Origin: Ligustrum vulgare
Lineage: Eukaryota > Streptophyta > Magnoliopsida > Lamiales > Oleaceae
NCBI GenBank assembly: GCA_963555705.1
Contig: OY743179.1
Coordinates: 24,177,692 to 24,241,691 of the forward strand
Reading direction: 5' to 3'
Length of the DNA stretch: 64,000 bases
Both the position numbers and the translations under genes were made by a program. A model generated the notes under the pieces. The model had not been told where the DNA came from, ran no database searches, and saw nothing but the letters and a program-made list of their open reading frames with translations. Position 1 is the first letter of the stretch. Each line of letters opens with the position of its first letter. Shown piece after piece: positions 1 to 11,367 of this stretch.

Positions 1-116
1 TTCATAGAAAATGTGTGCAATCAAACACACTTCGGAGGAAAATTCAAGCATGTGCAAAGAGTAAAATCTCATGTCGCTTAAATATGAAATTATTAATCAA
101 TATATACGGACTTAAA

Positions 117-628
117 AGTATCTCCAATAGACTCTTTATATTTAAAGAGTATTTTCAACATAATAGAGATCATCTTTAAATTTAAAGAGCAAGATTTTGA
201 CACACTCCAACAAACTCTTCATTTTAATTCTTTGCTCTTCATTTTAATTCTTTATTTTACTTTTCCGCAAAATATTTATTATCTTTCTTTTTATATATAT
301 ATATATATATAAGTTAATAGCTTTCAATGCATTTAATAATAGAGAGCGGTTTGAAGAGTCAAAATTCACTCTTTAAATTAAAATATTAAATTAAAAAATG
401 TTGGAGTAGAATTCAAAGGATTAGTTGTTTAAAGTAAATAACATTTTAAGAGCATGTTGGAGATGCTCTAAGTTCTTAACAGATCGGTTTGACTCCTCAA
501 ATTTTGAAGAGTCAAAATCTACTCTTTAAATTAAAATATTAAATTAAAAAATGTTGGAGTAGAATTCTAAGGATTAGCTCTTTAAAGTAAATAACATTTT
601 TAAGAGCATGTTGGAGATGCTCTAAGTT
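117..628. repeat. Degenerate MITE with internal tandem duplication
   Basis: The left end reads about GTATCTCCAATAGACTC and the right end GTTGGAGATGCTCTAAG, so the ends are imperfect inverted repeats of the GAGCATCTCCAAC type seen at many plant MITE ends. Inside, a block of about 135 bp occurs twice (353-487 and 506-641, offset 153 bp) with few differences. No coding capacity is seen. The superfamily is not assigned. Positions 629-1000 hold only AT-rich sequence with no recognisable feature. Confidence 0.45.
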
Positions 629-1019
629 CTTAACAGATCTATATAAAAGTTAAATGAATAGTAGAATTTCTACATCGACATTCTTGAACGCACCACTATT
701 TTGAGGGAGAAATAGAAGTTTAAATTTGTTATAAATTAAAGAGAAAAGAGAAGTCATTAATGTGTTTTATTAAGAACCAAGTCACATATGTATAGGGAAA
801 AATTATAGATACAATAGTAATTAATAAATAAAGTCGCAGGTGTATAAATGTCATTCACTAATGAACATAACATTAACATTTACATTTTCCTTTGAATGAC
901 ACATTACAAAGTATCCGCATCATTAAAACTTTGTTTGATAAAAATTCAATGTTACAAAATATCAAACGAAGGAAAAATAGTACAATTATTTTAAAGTATA
1001 AAAAATAAATGTTGACTTA

Positions 1020-2490
1020 TTAAAATCTTGCCAGAAAATTCAGTAAGACAAAACCTAAACAAAGGAAAATTAGTACATCTACTCCCCTGATGTTGATCAC
1101 CGTAAATAATTGATGAACTATCATTGAGCTCTTCAGGGGTCCCATTAGAGTTAAATCATCAACATAAACGGCTATAATTGCAAATCTACTTTTTTTCCTA
1201 TGAAAACACACGAGTAGACGTCATCATTTTTATAAATCTCCTTCAACAAATATTCGTTAAGACGATTGTACTACATATATTTGGATTGTTTCAATCCATA
1301 TAACAATATTTGTAATTCAATAGAGAACATAGTTTTTGGACATGTATCATTTGATTTAGGCACTTTTAGTCCTTCAGGAACTTTCATGTATACGTCACTA
1401 TCAAGTGACCATATATATTGACAGTTACTACATCTATAAGGCGCATATGAAGCGTTTATGACACAGTCAAACAATTAAGAATCTAAGTAATAGTATCCAT
1501 TACTGGAGAAATGTTTCCTCACAATCAATTCCTGGTCTTTCTGAGAAACAGTGAGCTACAAGTCGGACTTTGTATCTTGTAACTTTATTATTTTCATTTC
1601 TCTTCCTTATGAAAACTCATTTGTGTCTTAAATGTATTACATTTTAGGTGTTCGAGTTACGGGTTCAAACACTTTTCGTTTATCTAAGGAATTCAAATCC
1701 ATATATAAATGGCTTCTTTCCACTTTGGCTAACCATTCTATACTGAAGGTCTTTAACGGACTGTGGTTCAGGATCCTCGTCTTGCATTATTTCAAGAGAC
1801 ATATTAAAGGCAAAAATATCGTCTATAGCAATATTATTTCGTTCTCATAATTTATGAGGTAACGAATAATTTGTTAAAGCCTCATTATATTTGAATACTT
1901 GTGGTTCTGTGTGAACCATATTTTTAATATTTGATTGATAAATATTTCCTAATATTATTTCTTTTTGGTTGGTTTTTTCATTTCTACTTTTCTTTTTCGA
2001 GATACAGAGTTTTTAGCACAAACTAGTCACACTTCTGGCATATATGAGATTCATTTGCAACAGCAGATTATCCTACAAGGACATCAATTTTTTTCTGAAA
2101 TATTTTATGCTGGTATATATAACTTTGTTACTTTTTTGTGTCAACAAATATATCAGGTAATTGATTTGCAACTTTTTGCAAATGAATGATTTTCTCAACC
2201 TTTTGCTCATATTAATTGCTACGAGAGATCAAAGTGAGATAGAATTGTTTCATTCCAAGAAATTTTACTATATTTTTCAAGCTGTAATTTTTCTATTCCA
2301 ATAGTAGGAAAGTCATTTTCGCCAAAATGACTTTCTATAAAACGTGCAGTAAATATATCACCAGTTAAATATTCAAGATATCTAATTATAGAAAGTGAAT
2401 CAAAACCAACATAAATTCTAAGTCTTGGTTGGGGGACCCATTTTGGTACGTTATGATGGTGAAATTGGGACTTTGACAACACAATCATAA
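1020..2490 (-). pseudogene. Ty1/copia pol relic (integrase C-terminus and RT fragments)
   Basis: Minus-strand reading gives pieces of a copia polyprotein in the expected order. At 2490-2219 there is an integrase C-terminal segment containing IYVGFDSLSIIRYLEYLTGD and FTARF. At about 1660-1490 there is an RT N-terminal piece ([10 protein letters not shown]). At 1474-1271 are DVYMKVPEGLKVP and LYGLKQS, and at 1211-1130 AVYVDDLTLMG with the catalytic YVDD. The pieces are in different frames with several stops, and no LTRs are visible, so this is an old truncated copy. It is unrelated to the complete copia element at 3.4-10.2 kb, which lies on the other strand. Confidence 0.75.
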
Positions 2491-2852
2491 ACTCGTAAAG
2501 TTAGAAATTTTAGGCTTATGACCAATACAAGTTGCAAATGGGAATATTGATAATAAGTAGTTGATCTTATGAAATTAACCTCCAAATTTCTTTGAGGATA
2601 TGAAGATGTAATGTCAGTTAATGATATGCTATTAGTCATTGCTGAGTAAACCTTATTAGAACATCCATATTCTTGGATTCAATAAGTTCCCCAAGATTAA
2701 TAAAAAAATTAATCAATGGGTATGACAACCCTCTGTTGGACTTTAGTCCACAATTGAAAATCTTAGGATAACGCTCTCAATCCATCTTCTACCTCATGAA
2801 CATCCTTTAAGTAATTAAAATATCCACTATTAACCAAATCCTTATCTGTACA

Positions 2853-3365
2853 TTAGTCATTGTTCCCCCATTTTTCTTCATGCTCAACAATTATATCACC
2901 TTGCTTCTCTTTCAAATTATCATAATCAATACGGCCCTCTACAGAAGGCTGCACCTGTATTTTTTCCTCAGATTTCTCCCTTTCATTCATCTCAAGAATA
3001 GAGTTGATGCCTGATGGCTCCTTTTTTAATACCTTCCTCCCTATTCTGGTCTTCTTCATATTCCCTTGCCATATATTTTGAACATTCTCCATATTCCATT
3101 CTCATTTCATTTTCATCCTTGTTCAACACTTCTGCGATTTTTTCAATCCAGATTCCCTTTGTTTTGAGTGCCATTTGATTTGGTTTCTACCTTTTTAACA
3201 ACAACTCTATATCCGGTAGATCTCTTCATATAACAATCTTCTACACCATGACCTAAGTGTTTGCAAAAAGTACAATAAAGAGGAATCTCTTCATAACAAA
3301 TAGGCTGCCAAATAGCAAAATCATCATTGCCTAAACTTATTCTTTCTATTCTTGGATCATTAATA
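2853..3365 (-). pseudogene. LINE (L1-type) ORF1 relic, 3' portion
   Basis: The reading at 3365-3143 contains a CX2CX4HX4C zinc knuckle (CTFCKHLGHGVEDC) preceded by a segment ending YEEIPLY. This is the layout of plant L1-type ORF1 proteins (DUF4283 followed by a CCHC_4 knuckle). Downstream the frame shifts near 3170 and again near 3090, into Lys/Glu-rich sequence. Its upstream half lies at 10245-10360, because the copia element inserted at 3365/3366. The ORF2 endonuclease/RT is not seen. Confidence 0.65.
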
Positions 3366-3818
3366 TGTTGGATAAAATTCAATAATGTGGGGCCAAACAT
3401 GTATAAAATAAAATGTGTGGTTCTATCTTAAGGATTTAGTCAATAAAGTGATCCACTAAAGATTATTCAGGACTAATGGGTATTAAGTGTCGTGAGATTA
3501 AAGTATAGAGACGGATTCAATGTTTTAAATTGATGATGGGCCAATTTAATTACATTGAAATACGATAGCATCCCTACAGCTATTTATACAGGTCATGGTC
3601 CCCAATTGAGCGTGGATTTTCATAATTCTCTGCATCCCCATCAACAGAGGAGAAAATAAGGAGAAAACCACGAATCAGTTGGAAGGCCATAACCCCGTTC
3701 GATCAAACACAATAATTGATTCAGGTACGCTTCCGCTTCAGTTTCGATCTTGATAATTACAGCATGATGTTTATGGATTTTAGATGAACAATCATCTATA
3801 TTAAATTTAGTTACAACA
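3366..3818 (+). repeat. 5' LTR of the copia element
   Basis: 453 bp, TG...CA ends. By eye it differs from the 3' LTR at four positions: C/T and G/T in the first 30 bp, T/G near base 60, and G/A near the end. A TATA-like CTATTTATA lies at about 3580. It is expected to hold the element's promoter and the 5' end of its transcript. Confidence 0.95.
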
Positions 3819-3820
3819 AG

Positions 3821-3832
3821 TGGTATCAGAGC
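3821..3832 (+). other. tRNA-iMet primer binding site (copia)
   Basis: TGGTATCAGAGC is complementary to the 3' end of plant initiator tRNA-Met and lies 2 bp after the 5' LTR, the normal place for minus-strand priming. Confidence 0.95.
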
Positions 3833-5310
3833 CAATATCGTGTTGAATTATCAGATCTATTTCGATCTCATATATGTGAAACCTTATCATTTGCGTATGA
3901 AACCAAGTCTCATTTCGAAAATAATGGATTCAGCAAATGAAAAATTGGAAACATGAATAAATTTTTATTCAGCCAACCGATTTGTATGTACATGTCTATT
4001 TATCAATTTTCGAAAGGAGTATACAGCAAAATCTTGGTTTTATGATTTGTATGCATATGTGCGTTATCTGTGTATGCATATGTGCGAAATTCTTGAGCAT
4101 GAATTGTGGTTGAGTTTGTTGTGTACGGTGTTTGTGGTGTTTGTTGATGATGGAAAGAATCAAGGTCGGAGATGGGGTAGCTGCGCGCGGCGGAATACAG
4201 CGTCCCCGCGCGCGATGGGGTTGCAGTTGGTGGGGACGCCACGCGCTGTGGCATCGGATTTCAGCGTGCAGCTTGTTTCTTGGTTGCAGCGCCGGTGATG
4301 GCGCTGCAGGCGATGTTGGGCGCCGGCGATAGCGCCGCGTTCTTGGGACTGTGCTGCAACAGCTAGGGTTTCGTTGTAAACCCTAGCTTTTCAATTTTTT
4401 AGGCCCAGGGACCTCAATCGAAAATTTGAAGGGCTGAAGGGCCTGGTTGCAATTCACGAAAATTGCTTTTATTTCACATCAGGTCCTCCTGATTTGTTTT
4501 AATAATTAAATAAAACCCTAAGCTTATGAAATCTTTTAAGTTGGTCCTTCAGACTTCTTAATTTACAAAATCAGCCCATAAAGTTAAGAAATCATTTAAG
4601 TTGGGTTTTAAAGATTCTGAATTTTACGATTCAGTCCCTAAAGTTTCAAATTTTAATTAATTGGCTGCTAAAGTTGGGAAAATTGCAATTTAGTCCTTCA
4701 AGTTTAAAAATATTTCATAATTGGCCAATCAAGTTTAATTAAATTGCAATTTAACCATCCAACTTAATGATTACTTAATCCTAAAGTATTGAATTTCATA
4801 ATTCAAATCCTAAAGTCTTAAATATATGCAAAACACTTAATTCAAGTTCAAATTTTGGTATGAAAGACTCTTTTGAGAAATATAATATTTCAAAGTGAAT
4901 TAATTGAAGCAACATGTTGCCAAAGCAACCTCTCTTGTGGAAATTAATTAACTTAGAATATTAGAAGGTTTCGTGTGTGTGTTGTTCATGCGGATATTGA
5001 TTGGCCCAAAGGAAGGTCAATGTTTGGCTGGAATTTCACATGCACATGTGGTGATAAAAACGTGACGATTATTTGATTTAACGTGTGATCAATAAATCGG
5101 TCCAAAAAAAGGTTTATTGGTTGACATGTCTTATTGTCAGTGTTTGATTACTACATCGAGAGTACCACTTACAAGTTAATATTTCTATCCAAAGACTAAA
5201 TATTGATGTTGTGCTGGGTATCTTGTGATGGGCCTTACCATTATTTGAAATTATTATTTGTATAATAAAGTACTAATGTAAGCTATTTCCATCTTCTTCT
5301 CTATACAGTT
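3833..5310 (+). other. Long untranslated leader of the copia element
   Basis: About 1.48 kb separates the primer site from gag, long for a copia element. It contains a GC-rich island (about 4170-4340, many GCGC and GGCG steps) in otherwise AT-rich DNA. A perfect 10-bp inverted repeat GCTAGGGTTT/AAACCCTAGC lies at 4362-4387. A run of degenerate tracts such as 'ttagtccttcaagttt' follows (4380-4870), the same style of sequence found inside the gypsy solo LTRs at 12.6-13.1 and 57.8-58.1 kb. No convincing ORF is seen. Confidence 0.6.
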
Positions 5311-5355
5311 AATTCATCTGCTACCACAATATCTGCAAATCGTAATTCAATTCCC

Positions 5356-8300
5356 ATGCTTGATGGGTCAAACTTCAAGGATTGAAAAGAGAACGCACTA
5401 ATTGTTCTTGGATGCATGGATCTCGACCTTGCTCTCAGGGTTGAGCAACCGGCTTCTCTTACGGATGCAAGTTCACCTGATGACAGGAGGAACTTTGAGA
5501 AGTGGGAACGCTCAAATCGCATGAGTCTAATGATCATTAAGCACGGCATTCCGGAAGCCTTTTGGGGCGCAGTATTTGAAGAGGTAACTAATGCCAAGCA
5601 ATTCCTTTCCGAACTTGAAAAGCGTTTTGCTAAAAACGATAAGGCTGAAACAAGCACGCTTCTGCAAAGCTTGATTTCAATGAAGAATAGAGGCAAGGGG
5701 AACATAAGGGAGTACATCATGAAAATGTCTCATACTGCTTCAAAACTTAAGGCACTAAAGCTCGACTTGTCTGATGACTTGCTCGTGCATTTAGTATTGA
5801 TATCGCTTCCTGCACATTTTAGTCAGTTTAAGGTCAGTTACAACTGTCAAAGGGAGAAATGGACTCTAAATGAGCTCATTTCATATTGTGTGCAAGAGGA
5901 AGAAAGGTTGAAGCAGGATAGACCTGAAATTGCTAACTTGGCAAGTACCTCTAAGGATAAGGGCAAGAAAAGAAAAATAGAATATGAAGCTGCTAAGGGT
6001 CTAGATCAAAAGAAGCTACATAAGGACAATGAGGGTTGTTTCTTTTACCTGAAACCTGGACATTTAAAGAAGGATTGTACTAAATATAACGCTTGGCATG
6101 CAAATAAAGGTACATTTCTTAATTTTGTCTGTTCTGAGGTTAATTTAGCTTCAGTACCTAGAAATACTTGGTGGTTAGATTCTGGTGCTACTACTCACAT
6201 AAGTGTTTCTACGCAGGGTTGCATGTTCTGCTGAAAGTCAAATGATGCTGAAAGATTCATCTTTGTGGGCGATGGAAAATCGATGGAAGTTGAAGCAATA
6301 GGAACTTTTAGGTTATTATTGGGAACTAGTTTTTATCTGGATTTGAAAGAAACTTTTGTTGTGCCGTCATTTAGATGGAATTTAGTTTCTATTTCCTTAT
6401 TGGACAAATCTGGATATTATTGTTCTTTTGGAAATTGTCAGTTCAGTTTTTCTTTAAATTCAAATATTGTTGGTACTGGTTCATTATGTTCATACGATAA
6501 CCTATATTTGCTTGATACTATTGCATCATATAATGAAACCTTGTATGTGGAATCACGTGGTACTAAGCGAAAATTAAATAAAGAAAATTCGGCAAAACTA
6601 TGGCACAAGCGCTTAGGTCACATCTCAAAAACTAGAGTTGAACGACTTGTGTCAGAAGGCATTTTGGATTCCCTCGATTTTACGGATTTTGATGTTTGTA
6701 TTGATTGTATCAAGGGAAAACAGACCAAAACGAAAAGGTTAGGTGCTAATAGAACTTTGGACGTCTTAGAATTGATACACACGGATATTTGTGGACCATT
6801 CCCTACGGCTTCCTGGAATGGTCAACAATATTTTATATCATCCACAGACGATTACTCACGTTATGGACATCTATATCTTATTCATGAAAAGTCTGAGTCA
6901 CTGGACATGTTCAAAGCTTTCAAAGCTGAAGTTGAGAATCAACTCAAGAAGAAAATTAAAAGCGTTAGGTCTGATCGTGGTGGTGAGTACTACGGAAGAT
7001 ATGACGGTTCAGGTGAACAACGTACATGACCATTTGCTAAATTCCTAGAGGAATGTGGAATCGTCCCACAGTACACCATGCCAGGTTCTCCTAGCATGAA
7101 TGGTGTAGCTGAAAGACAAAACAGGACTCTTAAGGATATGGTAAGGAGTATGATTAGTCATTCTACTTTACCAAAAACACTCTGGGGAGAAGCATTAAAG
7201 ACTGCAGCTTATATTCTGAATAGAGTACCAACTAAAGCTGCTGCTAAAACACCTTATGAGCTTTGGACAAGCAGAAAGTCCAGTCTAAAGCATTTCCACA
7301 TTTGGGGATGTCCAGCCGAGGCAAGGCCTTATAGGCCGCATGAAGATAAATTGGACTCTAAAACTGTTAGCAGCTACTTTATTGGTTATTCTGAGCAATC
7401 AAGGGGCTACAAATTTTATAATCCCACGCTTAAGTCAATTTTTGAAACGGGAACTACAACATTTTTTGAGAATATTGAGTTTGGGGGGAGAAATAAGGTT
7501 AGAGACATTATCTTTGAGGAATAAGCTGAGGAAGGATCAATTTCGATTCCTACTGTTACTTTTGACAATGTGCAGGTTTCTATACCTGTCATTGATCAAG
7601 AAGTATATCTGGAAACTCAGCATGATAATGTTGAAGAAACTTCCATCCAAAATCCAGAAGTACAAACTCAACAACCTCAACAAACAATACCATTAAGGAG
7701 ACCCACTCGAGAAAGGAAAAATGCTATTTCGGATGATTATATAGTATTTCTCCAAGAACATGAGGAAAATAATGGAATGATGGAAGATGATCCAATCAAT
7801 TTTCATCAGGCCATGAAGGGTTTTAACTCTAAAAAGTGGATTGATGCCATGAATGAGGAGTATAAGTCTATGCAAGACAATAAAGTTTGGGATCTTGTCC
7901 CATTACCAGAAGGTGCGAAACCCATCGGTTGTAAATAGATTTTTAAAACCAAAAGGGATTCGAAAGGTAATGTGGAAAGATATAAGGCTCGTCTTGTAGC
8001 TAAAGGCTTTACACAAAAGGAAGGTATTGACTTCAAAGAGACTTTATCTCCGGTTTCAACGAAAGACTCTTTCAGGACAGTCATGACACTTGTTGCACAT
8101 TTTGACCTTGAGTTACATCAGATGGATGTAAAGACGACGTTTCTCAATGGAGACATTGATGGGACAATCTATATGGTGCAACCAGAAAACATTGTGTCAG
8201 GAGACTCGAAGAATATGATTTGCAAATTAAAGAAATCTATCTATGGACTCAAGCAAGCTTCCCGTCAGTGGTACTACAAATTTCATCAAGTGATCATCTC

Positions 8301-9372
8301 GTTTGGTTTTGAGATAAATGTTGTTGATGATTGTGTGTATCACAAGTTCAGTGGGAGTAAGCATATTTTCCTGGTTTTGTATGTCGATGACATACTGCTT
8401 GCCACTAATGATATAGGCATGTTGCACGAAACCAAGAGTTTTTTGTCAAAGAATTTTGAGATGAAAGATCTTGGGGACGCCTCTTTCGTATTAGGAATTC
8501 AGATACACCGGGACCGCTCTCGGGGTATTCTTGGATTATCACAAAAGAGCTATATCGATAAAGTTCTTATAAGGTTTGGCATGCAGGATAGTAAACCAGG
8601 GGACACCCCTGTTACTAAGGGAGACAAATTTAGTCTAAATCAGTGCCCGAAAAATAATCTTGAAGTTAAGGAAATGTAAAAGATTCCCTATGCATCAGCT
8701 GTTGGGAGTCTGATGTATGCTCAAGTTTGTACACGTCCAGACATAGCGTTCATTGTTGGAATGCTAGGCAGATATTTAAGTAACCCTGGGATGGATCATT
8801 GGAAAGTAGCAAAGAGGGTTATGAGGTACTTGAAGAGAACAAGAGATTGCATGCTTATATACAGCAGATCGGATCGGTTAGAGATCGTAGGATACTCCGA
8901 TTCTGATTTTGCGGGATGCCAAGATAGTAGAAGATCCACATCAGGCTACATATACCTGCTAGCTGGAGGTGCCATTTCCTGGAGGAGTGCTAAGCAGACA
9001 CTCGTAGCTTCTTCCACTATAGCAACAGAATTTGTAGCTTGTTATGAGGCATCTAATCATGGGATATGGCTGCGAAATTTTGTCACTGGGCTGCGCATTC
9101 TGAATGGAATTGAAAGACCATTAAAGTTATATTGTGACAATAACTCTGCAGTGCTATATTCCAATAATAACAGGAGTTCAACTAAGTCAAAACACATTGA
9201 CATTAAGTTCCTGGTTGTGAAGGAAAGGGTACAGAGTAGACAGATTTTCATAGAGCATATTGGGACAAACTCCATGATTGCGGATCCGCTTACTAAGGGA
9301 TTAGCACCCAAGGTCTTTCACGAGCACACTGCTCGTATGGGTGTAGTATTTCTTGAGGATATCATGATTTAG
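5356..9372 (+). pseudogene. Ty1/copia gag-pol polyprotein, six in-frame stops
   Basis: All recognisable domains lie in one frame with no frameshift. Gag covers about 5356-6200, with a CCHC knuckle at 6037-6078 whose second Cys is Tyr (CFFYLKPGHLKKDC). Protease has WWLDSGATTHIS (about 6170-6205). Integrase has the HH-CC zinc region (WHKRLGH...CIDC, about 6600-6710) and the catalytic set IHTD, STDDYSR and NGVAERQ. RT has YGLKQAS and YVDD (about 8380). RNase H has GYSDSDF, LYCDNNSA and the tail IADPLTKG. Stop codons interrupt at 5383, 6232, 7027, 7522, 7936 and 8677. The first ATG of the frame is 5356, and the reading may begin slightly upstream because the frame is open from at least 5299. Family knowledge: the product would make particles, cut itself and copy and insert the element. 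As it stands it cannot yield a full product. Confidence 0.93.
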
Positions 9373-9776
9373 TGGGAGTTTTTATTTTGGTTGCTTTATG
9401 TTTTGGTTTTGGACACATTTGTGTATTTGGATAATTTTCTATACAGAAATAAAGTGTTCAGTTCATTCTACTCTGTCACATTTTGTTTGGTATTGATCTC
9501 ACCTAATGAATAAAGTCGGACCAATTGAAAATAGGCATGTTTGGATCACATAACATGTAATTTTCATACTACACTCTCATGATTGATCTATGTCATTTGG
9601 TTGTATTGGTATACGTGACCATTGATGGATTTAGTTACGATTAATGTAACGAAAGTCGCTTTGATCCTATATTGATATGATTGATGGACGAGATTGTTTG
9701 GAAATACCCTTAATAATGATAGCAAATTTCTGAGCTCATAAGGTTGTGCACATTTGTAAGGATACATGTATGGCCC
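9373..9776 (+). other. Copia 3' untranslated region
   Basis: About 400 bp between the last codon and the polypurine tract. AT-rich, with no ORF or repeat of note. Confidence 0.7.
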
Positions 9777-9786
9777 AGTGGGAGAT
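9777..9786 (+). other. Polypurine tract (copia)
   Basis: AGTGGGAGAT lies directly before the 3' LTR. This is the standard site for priming plus-strand DNA synthesis in copia elements. Confidence 0.85.
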
Positions 9787-10239
9787 TGTTGGATAAAATT
9801 CAACAATGTTGGGCCAAACATGTATAAAATAAAATGTGTGGTGCTATCTTAAGGATTTAGTCAATAAAGTGATCCACTAAAGATTATTCAGGACTAATGG
9901 GTATTAAGTGTCGTGAGATTAAAGTATAGAGACGGATTCAATGTTTTAAATTGATGATGGGCCAATTTAATTACATTGAAATACGATAGCATCCCTACAG
10001 CTATTTATACAGGTCATGGTCCCCAATTGAGCGTGGATTTTCATAATTCTCTGCATCCCCATCAACAGAGGAGAAAATAAGGAGAAAACCACGAATCAGT
10101 TGGAAGGCCATAACCCCGTTCGATCAAACACAATAATTGATTCAGGTACGCTTCCGCTTCAGTTTCGATCTTGATAATTACAGCATGATGTTTATGGATT
10201 TTAGATGAACAATCATCTATATTAAATTTAATTACAACA
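9787..10239 (+). repeat. 3' LTR of the copia element
   Basis: 453 bp, same length as the 5' LTR and 449/453 identical by eye. It is followed by the TAATA target duplication. Confidence 0.95.
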
Positions 10240-10244
10240 TAATA

Positions 10245-10360
10245 TCCATCTCCACATAGATTTGTGCTAAACTTGTTCTTGTTTTCTCACCCGTATGATC
10301 ATCAATAGAGAGGAATCTCTTCATAAGAGATAGGTTTTCCGCTTTCTCCTATTACGCGTA
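10245..10360 (-). pseudogene. LINE ORF1 relic, 5' portion
   Basis: Minus-strand reading just beyond the copia target duplication gives SIDDHTGEKTRTSLAQIYVE, typical of the segment before the zinc knuckle in plant L1 ORF1 proteins. It continues in the same frame into the relic at 3365 once the copia insertion and one TAATA copy are discounted. So the insertion interrupted a frame that was still open at that point. Upstream the frame is disturbed near 10320. From 10361 to 11035 only weak possible remnants and AT-rich sequence are seen, with no supportable gene. Confidence 0.6.
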
Positions 10361-11035
10361 GCATCATGTTTTTGTTCTGCAGTCATTTCATCAACAAGTG
10401 GTTCAGCGCCAGGTACTTCAAATGTAGGTGGTTCAACATCTAATCCCCCCTGAATTGCTGTTCATCATCCGATTCCAATCATGTATACCATCACTCTTAA
10501 ATTCATCAACAAGGTATAAGTTATCACCCTCTTAACTTCTCTTCATAAACCTCCACAGCGTACCATGCCTTCTGCTCAATTTCTTGGTCGTGATATTTTA
10601 AAATTTAGTTTCATTTATCTCTTTTGGAGATCGAGATTGTTCGCTAGTATCAAGATCTACAACATAAATGTTATGATCTACTGGTTCATCCCATGGTAAT
10701 TCCAACACTTCAACTACCGGCAAACAATACAACTCAGCTGTCCTATTTTCACCAAGAAATATCACTAAGTTCAAAAAAATCTGTATCAATTACCAAAAGA
10801 TGCCTCAGTTCCTCACTCAATCTCTTCTTTTCAATTCTATAAAAGTACATATTTTTTGGAAAGAATTAGGTTAGAGAACCGAAAAAGTGTACCAAAAAGT
10901 GCAATGAATTGATGTAGGCTGTGTAGATTTCGAGGTGGATGTGATAGATTGGCATCAATACTGTAGGTGTGTAACTTTCAGTGCATGGTTCGATTCATGT
11001 AGCACGATTGGTAAAAAAAAAATTCTCGCCAAAAA

Positions 11036-11225
11036 GTAAGGGTGGGCATTAACTCACCCAAACCGTCGAAATCGCCCAAACCAACCCAACCCGATCGGTT
11101 TGAGTTGATTTTTGATGAAAATTGGATTGGGTTAGATTTTACAAAAACTTTTTGTTCGGGTTGGGTTGGATTGTGGGTTGGGTGAAAAACTCAACTCAAC
11201 CCAACCAAAATTTTAAAAAGAGGAA
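11036..11225. mobile_element. Partial hAT-type MITE rich in CCCAACCC/GGGTTGGG
   Basis: Begins AAGGGTGGGCATTAAC, like the left ends of the hAT MITEs at 36.6 and 37.5 kb, and contains inverted runs of CCAACCCAACCC and GGGTTGGG. The right terminus was not found before the solo LTR at 11368. A similar inverted segment lies at about 24340-24467 in opposite orientation. 11226-11367 shows nothing further. Confidence 0.4.
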
Positions 11226-11367
11226 ATCAGGTCTACACCTACCTCATTAACAAGATTTTTGATATTTGACTACTATAATAATATATTTTGGTATATATCA
11301 TATCAATATAAATGAATTGGTAAAATATCATCCAATTTAAAAAAAATCAAATTTGAATATTCAAAAT

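Larger units (their letters stand above)
3366..10239 (+). mobile_element. Complete Ty1/copia LTR retrotransposon
   Basis: A 6.87-kb element with 453-bp direct repeats at both ends, starting TGTTGG and ending ACAACA. It is flanked by a perfect 5-bp target duplication TAATA (3361-3365 and 10240-10244). A tRNA-iMet primer site follows the 5' LTR, a polypurine tract precedes the 3' LTR, and one gag-pol frame lies between. The domain order (gag, protease, integrase, RT, RNase H) defines Ty1/copia. It inserted into a LINE ORF1 relic. All coding functions are interrupted by stop codons, so it is structurally complete but coding-defective. Lineage within copia is not assigned. Confidence 0.95.

Noticed and set aside
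3821..3832. tRNA gene
   Set aside because: TGGTATCAGAGC here and at 61446 and 57508 is only the primer-site complement of tRNA-Met. No cloverleaf surrounds it.
5301..5310. Spliced start for copia gag (ATACAG acceptor)
   Set aside because: The acceptor-like sequence precedes the open frame, but no matching donor with an ATG exon was found. Copia gag usually needs no splicing.
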